From contig OZ240666.1 of the NCBI GenBank assembly GCA_965198675.1, forward strand, positions 1,612,001 to 1,676,000: 64,000 bases of DNA, in the 5' to 3' direction. Below, piece after piece: positions 30,667 to 39,143 of this stretch. How positions within the stretch are numbered: position 1 is the stretch's first letter; the number at the start of each line of letters is the position of its first letter. The notes below the pieces were generated by a model. That model saw nothing but the letters and a program-made list of their open reading frames with translations. It was not told the DNA's origin and did no database searches. The position numbers were made by a program, and so were the translations under genes. Source of the stretch: Prochloron sp965198675 (GTDB lineage Bacteria; Cyanobacteriota; Cyanobacteriia; Cyanobacteriales; Prochloraceae).

Positions 30667-31571
30667 TGAAAATCTCAATTTTGTCTCAAGACAAATCTCT
30701 GTATTCTACAACAAGGCTCAAAGAAGCTGGAGAGAGCTTTGGACACCAAATGGAGGTGATTAATTACCTGCGCTGCCACATGAACATTACCTCCCACAAG
30801 CCAACCATTATCTACCAGGGAGAACCTATGGGGAACTGCGATGCCATTATTCCTCGCATCGGCGCATCCAAAACCTTCTATGGCTTGGCAGTGGTACGCC
30901 AATTTGAGGTAATGGGAGTCTTTAGTGCTAATTCATCCCAGGCAATTTCCCGTTCTCGCGATAAACTCCGCTGCTTGCAAATTCTTGCCCGCACTGGTAT
31001 CGGTTTGCCTGTAACTAGTTTTGCCCACGGAACGGAAGATATTGACGGTTTAATCCAAACAGTGGGTGGCGCCCCTGTAGTGATTAAACTGCTGGAGGGA
31101 ACTCAAGGTATTGGGGTGGTATTGGCGGAAACCCATCAAGCAGCCAAGTCTGTGATTGAAGCTTTCCGGGGTTTAGATGCCAATATCTTGGTGCAGGAGT
31201 TTATTAAAGAAGCCCAGGGTACGGATATTCGCTGCTTTGTTGTCGGTGATAGGGTTGTGGCATCTATGAAACGTCAGGGAACTCCCGGGGATTTTCGCTC
31301 CAACTTGCATCGAGGGGGCAAAGCCGAAAAAATTAAATTGACTCCAGAAGAACGCAGTACAGCAGTACGAGCCACGAAAGCCATGGGATTACGCATTGCA
31401 GGAGTAGACTTGTTGCGTTCTCATCACGGTCCAGTGGTGATGGAAGTAAATTCTTCTCCAGGACTGGAAGGCATTGAGAAAACTACTGAGGTGGATGTAG
31501 CGGGGAAAATAATTCAGTTTTTGGAGAAAAATGCCCCATCGGGGAAAAATCGAGATCGCATTCAATATTAA
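30666..31571 (+). CDS. rimK: RimK-family alpha-L-glutamate ligase
   Basis: A 301-residue ATP-grasp protein. Visible features are KLRCLQILARTGIGLPVTSF, APVVIKLLEGTQGIGVVLAE (ATP-binding lid), ILVQEFIKEAQGTDIRCFVV and the metal-binding VVMEVNSSPGLEGIEKTTEVDVAG. The family adds glutamate residues to a protein or peptide terminus, classically ribosomal protein S6. The actual target in this organism is not shown. It is coupled to the upstream protease-like gene. Confidence 0.93.
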   Translation: MKISILSQDKSLYSTTRLKEAGESFGHQMEVINYLRCHMNITSHKPTIIYQGEPMGNCDAIIPRIGASKTFYGLAVVRQFEVMGVFSANSSQAISRSRDKLRCLQILARTGIGLPVTSFAHGTEDIDGLIQTVGGAPVVIKLLEGTQGIGVVLAETHQAAKSVIEAFRGLDANILVQEFIKEAQGTDIRCFVVGDRVVASMKRQGTPGDFRSNLHRGGKAEKIKLTPEERSTAVRATKAMGLRIAGVDLLRSHHGPVVMEVNSSPGLEGIEKTTEVDVAGKIIQFLEKNAPSGKNRDRIQY

Positions 31572-31792
31572 TTTAATAGCAGTCGCTGGAAGGGTGTCTA
31601 GTTATATCTTGGTATTCAGCGATTGCCTTGGGAAGTTAACGAAAATAAATTATTTGTTTGCGCGATCGAAAGGAAATTTAACTTTAAAGTACCGGATAAC
31701 TTTCGCTTAGTATATTCCCAACTTGGTAGTATCCTTATATATACTGTACCAAAAAGTTTTGGCAGAATCTACATAATGGCAAGAAGTGTGAA

Positions 31793-32572
31793 ATGAAAGT
31801 AGCAACCTGGAACGTCAACTCCATTCGTACTAGAGAACAGATCGTAGTAAAATGGTTAAAAAATAATCCCGTCGATATTCTCTGCTTACAAGAGACAAAG
31901 GTAATCAATGAGAGCTTTCCCAGAAAAGCTTTTAAAGAATTGGGCTATCACCTGTATATCTCGGGACAGAAATCTTATAATGGGGTTGCCATCTTCAGTA
32001 CCACCCCCATGACAGATGTTAGCACCGGGTTTTGGGATGGGGAAGGTGAGAATTTCGACGAGCAAAAGCGGGTGATTACTGGTGTCATTAAGCACACCAG
32101 AATTGTCAATCTCTACGTTCCCAACGGTAGCGCTGTGAAAAGTGAGAAATACGACTACAAACTGCGCTGGTTAAAAGCACTGCGGAAGTACCTTCAAGAT
32201 CTGCTGGAAACTGGATCAGAGGAAATGTGTGTCTGCGGGGATTTTAATATTGCCCTTCATGATAAGGATATTTATAAACCGAGAGGGGAAAACCATATTA
32301 TGTGTTCCCCCGCCGAACGTCAAGCCTTGCAGGAAGTGTTAGAGCTAGGTTTAGAGGATGCTTTCCGCAAATTTACCACTGCTGGCGGACACTTTAGTTG
32401 GTGGAATTATCGTGCTGCTGGCTATGTTAAGAACAGAGGTTGGCGCATCGACCATCACTATCTTACAGGAAAGCTGATAGATCGAGCTATTAATTGCTGG
32501 ATTGATATCGAACCCAGAAAAGTTACCAAACCCAGCGATCATGCTCCAGTAATAGTAGAATTACAAATGTAG
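31793..32572 (+). CDS. xthA: Exodeoxyribonuclease III
   Basis: A 259-residue AP endonuclease/exonuclease III. Family signatures run in order: MKVATWNVNSIRTR, DILCLQETKV, GVAIFSTTP, NLYVPNGS, VCGDFNIALHDKDIY and the C-terminal RIDHHYL...KPSDHAPVIVEL. Catalytic Asn, Glu, Asp and His positions are present. The enzyme cuts at abasic sites in base-excision repair. The gene stands alone, convergent with ppc. Confidence 0.95.
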   Translation: MKVATWNVNSIRTREQIVVKWLKNNPVDILCLQETKVINESFPRKAFKELGYHLYISGQKSYNGVAIFSTTPMTDVSTGFWDGEGENFDEQKRVITGVIKHTRIVNLYVPNGSAVKSEKYDYKLRWLKALRKYLQDLLETGSEEMCVCGDFNIALHDKDIYKPRGENHIMCSPAERQALQEVLELGLEDAFRKFTTAGGHFSWWNYRAAGYVKNRGWRIDHHYLTGKLIDRAINCWIDIEPRKVTKPSDHAPVIVELQM

Positions 32573-32665
32573 CGCCCAATGGTTACCTGATCCTTTATCT
32601 CTCTTCTCAGTGTCAAGAGTGTTGGTCGTGTTTAATCAAAAAACAAGAATCACTCTTTTATTATT

Positions 32666-35600
32666 TCAACCAGTATTACGCATTCCCGCAGCAATACCGT
32701 TAATGGTCAATAAAGCTCCCCTGAGCAATTCTTCCTTACTATAACGGAAGTAAACGATCTCAGATTTTGCCCGCTCGCTGTATTCCCGCAAGCGTTTGAG
32801 CAGAGAAACTTGCAAAAATCCCAAGGGTACGATGGTACCATTACGCAGTTGCACCGATCGCTGTAATTCCGGATCGCCATCCAAAAGGTGTTTTTGCCCG
32901 TTAATTTTCAGCACTATCTCTCTCGTCGTGACGTATTCCTGGACAATGCGAGTGAACAGCCTTTCAAAACGTTCTCTGTCTTGTGGTTTCGACAATTCTT
33001 GTACGTAGTGATGAGCCATTTGTAAATCCACCTTGGATAGAGTCATCTCCACCTTAGATATAACCATTTTAAAGAATGGCCATTTGTTATAGAAAGATTT
33101 TAGTAGTTTCAGATGTTCCTTTGGTTCTTGTAAGAGAAACTCTTGTAGTGCAGTGCCAACCCCATACCAAGCTGGTAACAAAAAGCGGCTTTGGGTCCAG
33201 CTAAATACCCAAGGAATTGCCCGCAGACTGCTTAAATCTTTTTTGCCGCTCTTGCGTCTTGCAGGACGAGAGCTAATTTGCAACTGACTGATTTCTTCAA
33301 TGGGGGTGACGTGGTAGAAGAAATCGAGAAAGTCAGGCTCTTCGTAAATCAGAGCCCGATAAGCAGTCCGGGATCGCTCTGCCAATTCTTCCATAATTTC
33401 GTTCCAAGGCTGGATATCGTCAAAACCACTCCCGAGTAAACTACTGCGGATTACTGCCGTTGCCAATGTTTCCAAATGATACAAGGCTAATTCCGGTAGG
33501 AAGTATTTAGAAGCCAGCACTTCCCCCTGTTCAGTAATCTTAATCCGTCCATCAATGGTGGCGGTTGGTTGAGCTAAGATAGCCTCATAAGTTTTTCCGC
33601 CGCCCCGGCCCACTGATCCCCCTCTACCGTGGAAGATCCGCAAGGCAACTCCATGGTCTTGAGCTACCCTCTGCAAAGCTTTCTGGGCTTTATGAATTTC
33701 CCAATTACTGCTCAAGAAACCGGAATCTTTGTTACTGTCCGAGTAACCCAGCATCACTTCCTGTAAATTGGCTAGCTGGACGCGGGCAGGTTCTTCCTTA
33801 TCTCCGGAGTAATTTTGATGCTGTATTCCCGATGGCGCTAAACAGGCGCGATAAAGAGGCAGTTCAAATAGAGCAAGCATTACTGCTGGGGAGCGTTTGA
33901 GGTCGTCTACTGTTTCAAATAGGGGAACCACCCTGATGGTAGTAACGCTGGTGACGGGGTCGTAAAGTCCCGCTTCTTGAGCTAGGAGCAGCACTTCCAG
34001 CACGTCGCTCACATCATGGGTCATACTGATGATGTAAGTCTGGCAGATTTCAGTGCCGAACTCTTGTTGCAACTGCCGCAATAGGAACAGGGTTTCAATC
34101 GTCTCGCAGGTTTTGGCGGAAAAAGGCATTTCCGCTGGAATCAAGGGACGACGAGTCTGCAATTCTGCCACTAGCCATCCAGTGCGCTCTGCTTCCGATA
34201 GATCCTTGTAGGATTTAGGTAGAATATCCAGGTAGGCTGCAATTTCTGCGATCGCATCTGAGTGGACGGAGGATTCTTGGCGAAAATCTAACTGAGTGAG
34301 GGTAAAGCCAAAGATTTCTACCTGACAAATTAAGTTGTCTAGTTCCCGACAGCTCAAGCCAGTTTTATCTAGACTGCTCTGAATAAGTCTTAACTCTGCT
34401 AAAAACTCACTAGACCTGGGGTATATATTCTCATCATTTGTCGTCCGGTCAAGGCGTTCCCTAGGACGAGACAGCCTTTTATTTCGCTCTCTGGTATTTT
34501 CCAGCCGTTTCTGGATGTAAGCCAGTTTCATTCGATAGGGTTCTTGGCGATAGCGAATTGCCAGCTTTTTGTCAACCTCCGGCATTTCCATGCGATCTTG
34601 CTCCAAAGAGCCGACCAAATCATCTAAAACGAAAGCAGGACTCCAATGGCTTGATAAGCTCAATAAAATAGTTAACTGCTGGATGGATTGGATGTATTTT
34701 TCCAGAACCACTTTTCTTTGATAGCAAGCAGTTTCCCAAGTCACTTGCGGCGTTACCGAGGGATTGCCATCCCGATCAGATCCTACCCAGGAACCGAAGT
34801 AGCAAAAATTATTCCGAGGAGGATGCAGCCCGGGAAAAGTTTCCTTCAGTGCGACCTGCAAGCGCCTAGATAGTTGGGGAGTGGCGTCGAAGAGTACATC
34901 AGTAAAGTAATGGAGAGCGTAGTCCACTTCATCCAAAACTGTGGGTTTAAATTGGTGCAGTTCGTCGGTGCGCCACCAAAGGTGAATCTCTTGGGTTAGC
35001 TCAACATGTACTGCTTCTGTTTCTGGGGAGCAAGTCGGTCCGGACGCCTGACTTGCTTCTTCCGCGCGATCCAGCTTTTCGAGAATGTGGGCAATTCGTC
35101 TTTGTTTCTTGCGAATTGTTTTGCGCACTATTTCTGTGGGGTGAGCCGTAAATACCAAGCGTATATCTAACTGATCCAGCAAACGCTGAATTTTTCCAGG
35201 GGGCATATTCAGCTCTTGCAGATGGGGAAAGAGCGTGTGAAAGGTTCCGGCTGTTTTTACTTCTGAATCGCTTTCTTCACAAAGCTTCTCTAAGATAGAT
35301 CCGCCCCCCACATCGCCAAAATCAGCTCTCAGTGGCGACAACTGCAAAGCCCTTGCAAATCCCCGGGTGTAGCTCTTGAGTTTGAGTTCTGGATAAGTTG
35401 CTCGTCTTAACAGCTCTTGCGCTTTTTGGTCGTAGTGTTGTTCGACGCTATTGATAAGCTGGAAATAAAGCGCAAAGGCGCGGGAGGTGCGAATCGCCTC
35501 ATTGAGGTCGAGCTTTTCAATTAGTTTGGTTCCGGTTGATTCTGGTAGTTCTGCAAGTCCTTCCGGTGAACAGATCGAGCGCAGTTTTTTGAGTAAATCT

Positions 35601-35734
35601 ACTAATTTTTGGCCACATTCGTCCTGAAGAACCGACTCCCACAAATCTTCTACTAATTGCAGTCGATGACGCAATAATAAGTTAGATGTGGCGACAATGT
35701 TCGATTGTGGCTCGTATCCTGTAACTAAACTCAT
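32666..35734 (-). CDS. ppc: Phosphoenolpyruvate carboxylase
   Basis: A 1022-residue enzyme that carboxylates PEP to oxaloacetate, replenishing the TCA pathway. Signatures include VFTAHPTEIVRKTI (catalytic His), YFGSWVGSDRDGNPSVT, MLGYSDSNKDSGFLSSNW and IFHGRGGSVGRGGGKTYEAILAQP, and it ends RNTG, the strictly conserved PEPC C-terminus. Length is typical of cyanobacterial PEPC. No defects or repeat insertions are seen. Confidence 0.98.
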   Translation of the reverse strand: MSLVTGYEPQSNIVATSNLLLRHRLQLVEDLWESVLQDECGQKLVDLLKKLRSICSPEGLAELPESTGTKLIEKLDLNEAIRTSRAFALYFQLINSVEQHYDQKAQELLRRATYPELKLKSYTRGFARALQLSPLRADFGDVGGGSILEKLCEESDSEVKTAGTFHTLFPHLQELNMPPGKIQRLLDQLDIRLVFTAHPTEIVRKTIRKKQRRIAHILEKLDRAEEASQASGPTCSPETEAVHVELTQEIHLWWRTDELHQFKPTVLDEVDYALHYFTDVLFDATPQLSRRLQVALKETFPGLHPPRNNFCYFGSWVGSDRDGNPSVTPQVTWETACYQRKVVLEKYIQSIQQLTILLSLSSHWSPAFVLDDLVGSLEQDRMEMPEVDKKLAIRYRQEPYRMKLAYIQKRLENTRERNKRLSRPRERLDRTTNDENIYPRSSEFLAELRLIQSSLDKTGLSCRELDNLICQVEIFGFTLTQLDFRQESSVHSDAIAEIAAYLDILPKSYKDLSEAERTGWLVAELQTRRPLIPAEMPFSAKTCETIETLFLLRQLQQEFGTEICQTYIISMTHDVSDVLEVLLLAQEAGLYDPVTSVTTIRVVPLFETVDDLKRSPAVMLALFELPLYRACLAPSGIQHQNYSGDKEEPARVQLANLQEVMLGYSDSNKDSGFLSSNWEIHKAQKALQRVAQDHGVALRIFHGRGGSVGRGGGKTYEAILAQPTATIDGRIKITEQGEVLASKYFLPELALYHLETLATAVIRSSLLGSGFDDIQPWNEIMEELAERSRTAYRALIYEEPDFLDFFYHVTPIEEISQLQISSRPARRKSGKKDLSSLRAIPWVFSWTQSRFLLPAWYGVGTALQEFLLQEPKEHLKLLKSFYNKWPFFKMVISKVEMTLSKVDLQMAHHYVQELSKPQDRERFERLFTRIVQEYVTTREIVLKINGQKHLLDGDPELQRSVQLRNGTIVPLGFLQVSLLKRLREYSERAKSEIVYFRYSKEELLRGALLTINGIAAGMRNTG

Positions 35735-35772
35735 AATTACCTTTGTACCCGTTGATGGTAGATCAATATAAT

Positions 35773-35937
35773 TTATTCTGTAATATTATAGTTAGGCTCA
35801 TCTTCGGGACTGGGAAGTACTGGCAAGCGATCGCCCCGAAATACTTCTTCGCACGAAGACCCCACTTCAATTAAAGTGTGAGTTAAAGATTCCAAGGCGA
35901 TGAAGCTAAAAAGAAAGGGACTGGTAGCAATACTCAA
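35773..35937 (-). CDS. Small conserved cyanobacterial protein
   Basis: The likely start is TTG at 35937, giving 54 residues: SIATSPFLFSFIALESLTHT, then LIEVGSSCEEVFRGDRLPVL. An upstream ATG at 35997 would add an unconvincing AT-rich extension. I recall short cyanobacterial proteins with the same core (SIATSPF...EVG...E.FRGDRLPVL), function unknown. It lies between minE and ppc on the same strand. Confidence 0.55.
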   Translation of the reverse strand: MSIATSPFLFSFIALESLTHTLIEVGSSCEEVFRGDRLPVLPSPEDEPNYNITE

Positions 35938-36019
35938 GCAAATTTGTGTATTAATGGGGCAGTTATTTATTTTTTTGGTTATGTAATTTGTTAACATAAA
36001 TTATTTTCATAAACTTACA

Positions 36020-36298
36020 TCAAGACTCAATAATCTGTTCGGTGGTAGCTTTAACCCGTCGAATCGGGACATTTGCCATCAAGCAACTGATCCGTTCGTT
36101 ACTCTCAAGAGAAAACTCCATCTCTTCCGGGTCTATTTCCACGTACCGAGCTACCACCTCGAGAATTTCAGCCCGCATTAACTCTATCATTTTTGGATTC
36201 AGACCAGCGCGATCGTGAGCTAGGATAAGTTTGAGCCGGCGTTTCGCTTCCGATCTACTATTAACTGGGGATATCCAGGGAAAAAGTTTTTCTAACAT
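36020..36298 (-). CDS. minE: Cell division topological specificity factor MinE
   Basis: A 92-residue protein. The anti-MinCD region reads AKRRLKLILAHDRAGLNPKM, followed by IELMRAEILEVVARYVEIDP, the conserved dimerisation strand and helix. MinE drives pole-to-pole or ring-shaped MinD dynamics by triggering its ATPase. It is 37 bases downstream of minD, as in other minCDE clusters. Confidence 0.95.
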   Translation of the reverse strand: MLEKLFPWISPVNSRSEAKRRLKLILAHDRAGLNPKMIELMRAEILEVVARYVEIDPEEMEFSLESNERISCLMANVPIRRVKATTEQIIES

Positions 36299-36335
36299 TT
36301 CGAAAATCTACCCTTTTTTGACCTTATTCATGATG

Positions 36336-37133
36336 TTAACCTCGAAACAGCCGACGGATGCGATTTATCAGGTTGTCTTGAGCTGCCATCAAGTCGAGAA
36401 AAGGAACTTTTTCTCCTTCCAATCTTCTGGCAATATTGTCAAAGGCGATCGCCGGAAGAGAGTCTGGAAATCCGGAAACGACAGGTTCCCCTCGGTTGGA
36501 GGCGACAATCATTCGTTGGTCGTCCGGAACGATTCCCGCCAGAGGAATCGAGAGAACATCGAGAACGTCATCAACACCCATCATCTCGTTCATTTGCACC
36601 ATGTCTGGCTTGATCCGATTGACAATCAAGCGGATTTTCTCGATCCCGTTGGCTTCCAACAAACCAATGACTCGGTCGGCGTCCCGAACGGAAGCTACTT
36701 CTGGCGTGCTGACAATCAAAGCTTCCTTTGCGGGGGTGATGGCGTTGCGAAAGCCCATTTCAATTCCCGCTGGACTGTCAATCAGAATGTATTCGTATGT
36801 CTTAGCTATTTGGCCAACAACTTCTTTCATCTGAGTGGGGTCGATGGCCTCTTTGTTGCGGTGTTGTGCTGCCGGCAACAATACTAGGTGATGTTGGCGT
36901 TTATCCTTCACCAATGCTTGTTCTAAGCGACATTCACCTGCCATTGCTTCGATGGCGGTGTAGACGACTCGACTTTCTAGCCCCATGAGTAGGTCTAAAT
37001 TTCTGAGACCAAAATCCGCATCCACTAAGGCTACTTTCCGTCCATTCCTTGCTAAAGAGTAGCCCAAATTGGCGGTAATGGTAGTTTTCCCAACTCCTCC
37101 TTTACCGGAGGTAACAACAATAATCCGACTCAT
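36336..37133 (-). CDS. minD: Septum site-determining ATPase MinD
   Basis: The preferred start is ATG at 37133 (MSRIIVVTSGKGGVGKTTIT, deviant Walker A). A longer frame to 37148 would begin inside the adjacent insertion sequence. Other signatures are VALVDADFGLRNLDLLMGLE, YILIDSPAGIEMGF and the C-terminal amphipathic helix QDNLINRIRRLFRG for membrane binding. MinD recruits MinC to block FtsZ at the wrong sites. The IS inserted 3 bases upstream of its start now separates it from minC. Confidence 0.96.
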   Translation of the reverse strand: MSRIIVVTSGKGGVGKTTITANLGYSLARNGRKVALVDADFGLRNLDLLMGLESRVVYTAIEAMAGECRLEQALVKDKRQHHLVLLPAAQHRNKEAIDPTQMKEVVGQIAKTYEYILIDSPAGIEMGFRNAITPAKEALIVSTPEVASVRDADRVIGLLEANGIEKIRLIVNRIKPDMVQMNEMMGVDDVLDVLSIPLAGIVPDDQRMIVASNRGEPVVSGFPDSLPAIAFDNIARRLEGEKVPFLDLMAAQDNLINRIRRLFRG

Positions 37134-37138
37134 CTTTA

Positions 37139-38044
37139 TAGAACCCATTTGAGATCTTTTTAAGTAGTGGCTAGCCTTTTAAGCATCAGTCGGACAAAAC
37201 ATAGACTAATCTTGGTATTAGCCTGCTCAAGAGTCCTTTCAAAGTTTTTGACCAAACTCTTGCATCTTTCCATCCACGAATTAGTTCTTTCAATCACCCA
37301 CCGCGCTTTTACTGGCACAAAACCGGTTTTTCCTTCCTTTTTCTTTTGAGCTTTTGATGGTTTACGGGAGACCTTAAATCTAATCTTAGTCATAATCGCC
37401 GGATAAATTTTATGTAATTCCTGGGTCAGTTTTTCTGGGTGATATCCATGGTCAAGCAAAATGGTAATCTTGGGGATGTTGACTGGTTTAGACTTGAAAT
37501 AATCTATGTTTTTCGATAACATTTCAATCAAACCCACATCGTCAGATACCGATGCTTTGGTGCAATGACTAAAAAAAGGAAAGCCCAAAATATCTACTGC
37601 TAGATGTCTTTTAAGACCATTGGTAGACTTGTAAAAACAAAACCCTTTCGACTTTACACTGGCGTTACAGGTATTTTTTACCGCTTGGGAGTCAATGATG
37701 ATTAGGGTTGTCCATTGCCCTTTTTTTTTAACTTGCTGACGGACTCTACTATGCAAGATATCTCTGATTGCTTCGATTACCCCAAGCGATCGCCACTGTT
37801 TGTAGTACCAAAATACTGTGGAATAGGGGGGCAAGTCTTTGGGTAAGTCACACCAATTACAACCATTCTTTAATTGGTACAAGATACCATCTAAAATCTG
37901 CCTTTTACTCCATTTTGGTGGTCTTGTCTGTTTTTTTTTGGGCAACAGAGGTTCTATTATTTTCCACTCCCCGTCTGTCAAACTACTTGAGTACGGCATT
38001 TTTTCCCTATTTTACTCCACAACAGAGATCTCAAATGGGTTCTA
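37139..38044 (-). mobile_element. IS5-family insertion sequence between minC and minD
   Basis: A 906-base element with perfect 19-base terminal inverted repeats (TAGAACCCATTTGAGATCT at 37139 and its complement ending at 38044), flanked by a TA direct repeat (37137-37138 and 38045-38046). It carries one transposase gene on the minus strand. Removing it with one TA restores TTATAA: the minC stop followed 2 bases later by the minD ATG. The perfect ends and intact transposase suggest a recent insertion. Confidence 0.93.
37160..37999 (-). CDS. IS5-family DDE transposase
   Basis: A 279-residue transposase. The N-terminal DUF4096-like region reads LTDGEWKIIEPLLPKKKQTR, PPKWSKRQILDGILYQLKNG, CNWCDLPKDLPPYSTVFWYY. 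The catalytic triad is visible as IIIDSQAVKNT, ILLDHGYHPEKL and RWVIERTNSWMERCKSL. The frame is complete, so the element is probably active. Transcription runs in the same direction as minC and minD. Confidence 0.95.
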   Translation of the reverse strand: MPYSSSLTDGEWKIIEPLLPKKKQTRPPKWSKRQILDGILYQLKNGCNWCDLPKDLPPYSTVFWYYKQWRSLGVIEAIRDILHSRVRQQVKKKGQWTTLIIIDSQAVKNTCNASVKSKGFCFYKSTNGLKRHLAVDILGFPFFSHCTKASVSDDVGLIEMLSKNIDYFKSKPVNIPKITILLDHGYHPEKLTQELHKIYPAIMTKIRFKVSRKPSKAQKKKEGKTGFVPVKARWVIERTNSWMERCKSLVKNFERTLEQANTKISLCFVRLMLKRLATT

Positions 38045-38980
38045 TAACGTCATGCTCCTATTTTGGGAATCTGTCCAAGCGCCAAGGTTCTCGGAGAAAG
38101 AATGGGTCTTGATAAAGTCGATAGCTTTAGCCAGACGGATTCCACTCGACCCAATATAAGCTACTTCCGGGTCCAACTGCTCTGGATTACTCTCCGGCGC
38201 TCTGGCAATAGTACCTGCTATTCTCAATTGGGTCGCCTCCATCTTCAGCGCCACGATACAACGAGAACGATTACCCAGAGCACCTGCATGAGCTATTCCC
38301 CGCAAACGGCCCCATACTAAAATATCCCCGGCGGCGATCGCAGCGGACCCTGGATTCAAATCTCCCCAAATGACAATTGTACTCTCATGTCGCACTTCGA
38401 TCCCAGACCGCAGGGTAGTTTGCAGATAGAGGGGTTCCTTCAGTTCTGTAGGGGCGCATCCGCCATCGATGATGCCGGGTGCGCCGATGGCGCTAAGGTT
38501 GATGTCCGGGCCAGGTTGCTCCGACTTTTCCTGTTTAACAGAATAACCCACCGTAGCAGCAGCTATCGCCGTTTGACGATTGCAAGTCCTTACTAGCTCT
38601 AACTTGAGCGCGAATTCTCCTAAGGTATCCCGTAACGTTTGTAATTGTTTTTCATCTAGGGCACTTTTGGGAGCTATCAGTTCCACTCTTGTTCCTTCCC
38701 TGGGTACCGCCGTCGGGATGTTTTTCCCCCGACTTCTCCCAGAAAGGCGACATTTTAGCTCCTGCAAAATCGACCACCAATCAGCTCCCCCTCTGCCGCA
38801 GCCCGCTCTATCGGCTAAGATTAACAATAACTTTTCCCCCTCAAGTTTCAAATGTACTTGGGAGTAGTTATTTACCAGGGAAAGGTATTTAGTCACAGCG
38901 CCATCGGCGCACCCGGCATCATCGATGGCGGGTGCGCCCTTACGAGGTGGATCTTCATAGGTTGGTTGGTTATGGGTCAT
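38042..38980 (-). CDS. minC: Septum site-determining protein MinC with two inserted repeats
   Basis: A 312-residue FtsZ inhibitor. The C-terminal beta-helix domain is intact: TLRSGIEVRHESTIVIWGDL, NPGSAAIAAGDILVWGRLRG, IAHAGALGNRSRCIVALKME, ATQLRIAG. Two stretches are translated palindromic repeat: APAIDDAGCADGA near residues 16-28, and SAIGAPGIIDGGCAP between the N- and C-terminal domains. They are inverted copies of each other. The stop codon TAG is formed by the IS end, but the original TAA occupied the same position, so the protein length is unchanged. Confidence 0.93.
   Translation of the reverse strand: MTHNQPTYEDPPRKGAPAIDDAGCADGAVTKYLSLVNNYSQVHLKLEGEKLLLILADRAGCGRGGADWWSILQELKCRLSGRSRGKNIPTAVPREGTRVELIAPKSALDEKQLQTLRDTLGEFALKLELVRTCNRQTAIAAATVGYSVKQEKSEQPGPDINLSAIGAPGIIDGGCAPTELKEPLYLQTTLRSGIEVRHESTIVIWGDLNPGSAAIAAGDILVWGRLRGIAHAGALGNRSRCIVALKMEATQLRIAGTIARAPESNPEQLDPEVAYIGSSGIRLAKAIDFIKTHSFSENLGAWTDSQNRSMTL
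38452..38495. repeat. Palindromic repeat in the minC linker
   Basis: It contains GGGGCGCATCCGCCATCGAT and GATGCCGGGTGCGCCGATGG, and 30 bases of it are the exact reverse complement of part of the repeat at 38897-38940. It is translated in frame in minC. Confidence 0.85.
38897..38940. repeat. Palindromic repeat near the minC N-terminus
   Basis: It contains AGCGCCATCGGCGCACCCGG and CATCATCGATGGCGGGTGCG, opposite in orientation to the copy at 38452-38495. It is translated in frame near the start of minC. A related piece lies at about 40541-40580 before sasA. Confidence 0.85.
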
Positions 38981-39143
38981 TGGTTGGTTATAAGCACCGC
39001 TTCTTTTACTCGTGTTTTACCATTAAAGCCTCGTTCGGGATATGGGGTGCGCAACGCGATCCTACGACAGCGGGGTAGAAATATCTAATTTCTTTCCCTG
39101 CGACCTCCCATGATCGTCGCTCCTTCTTCTTTCCAAAAACCCC

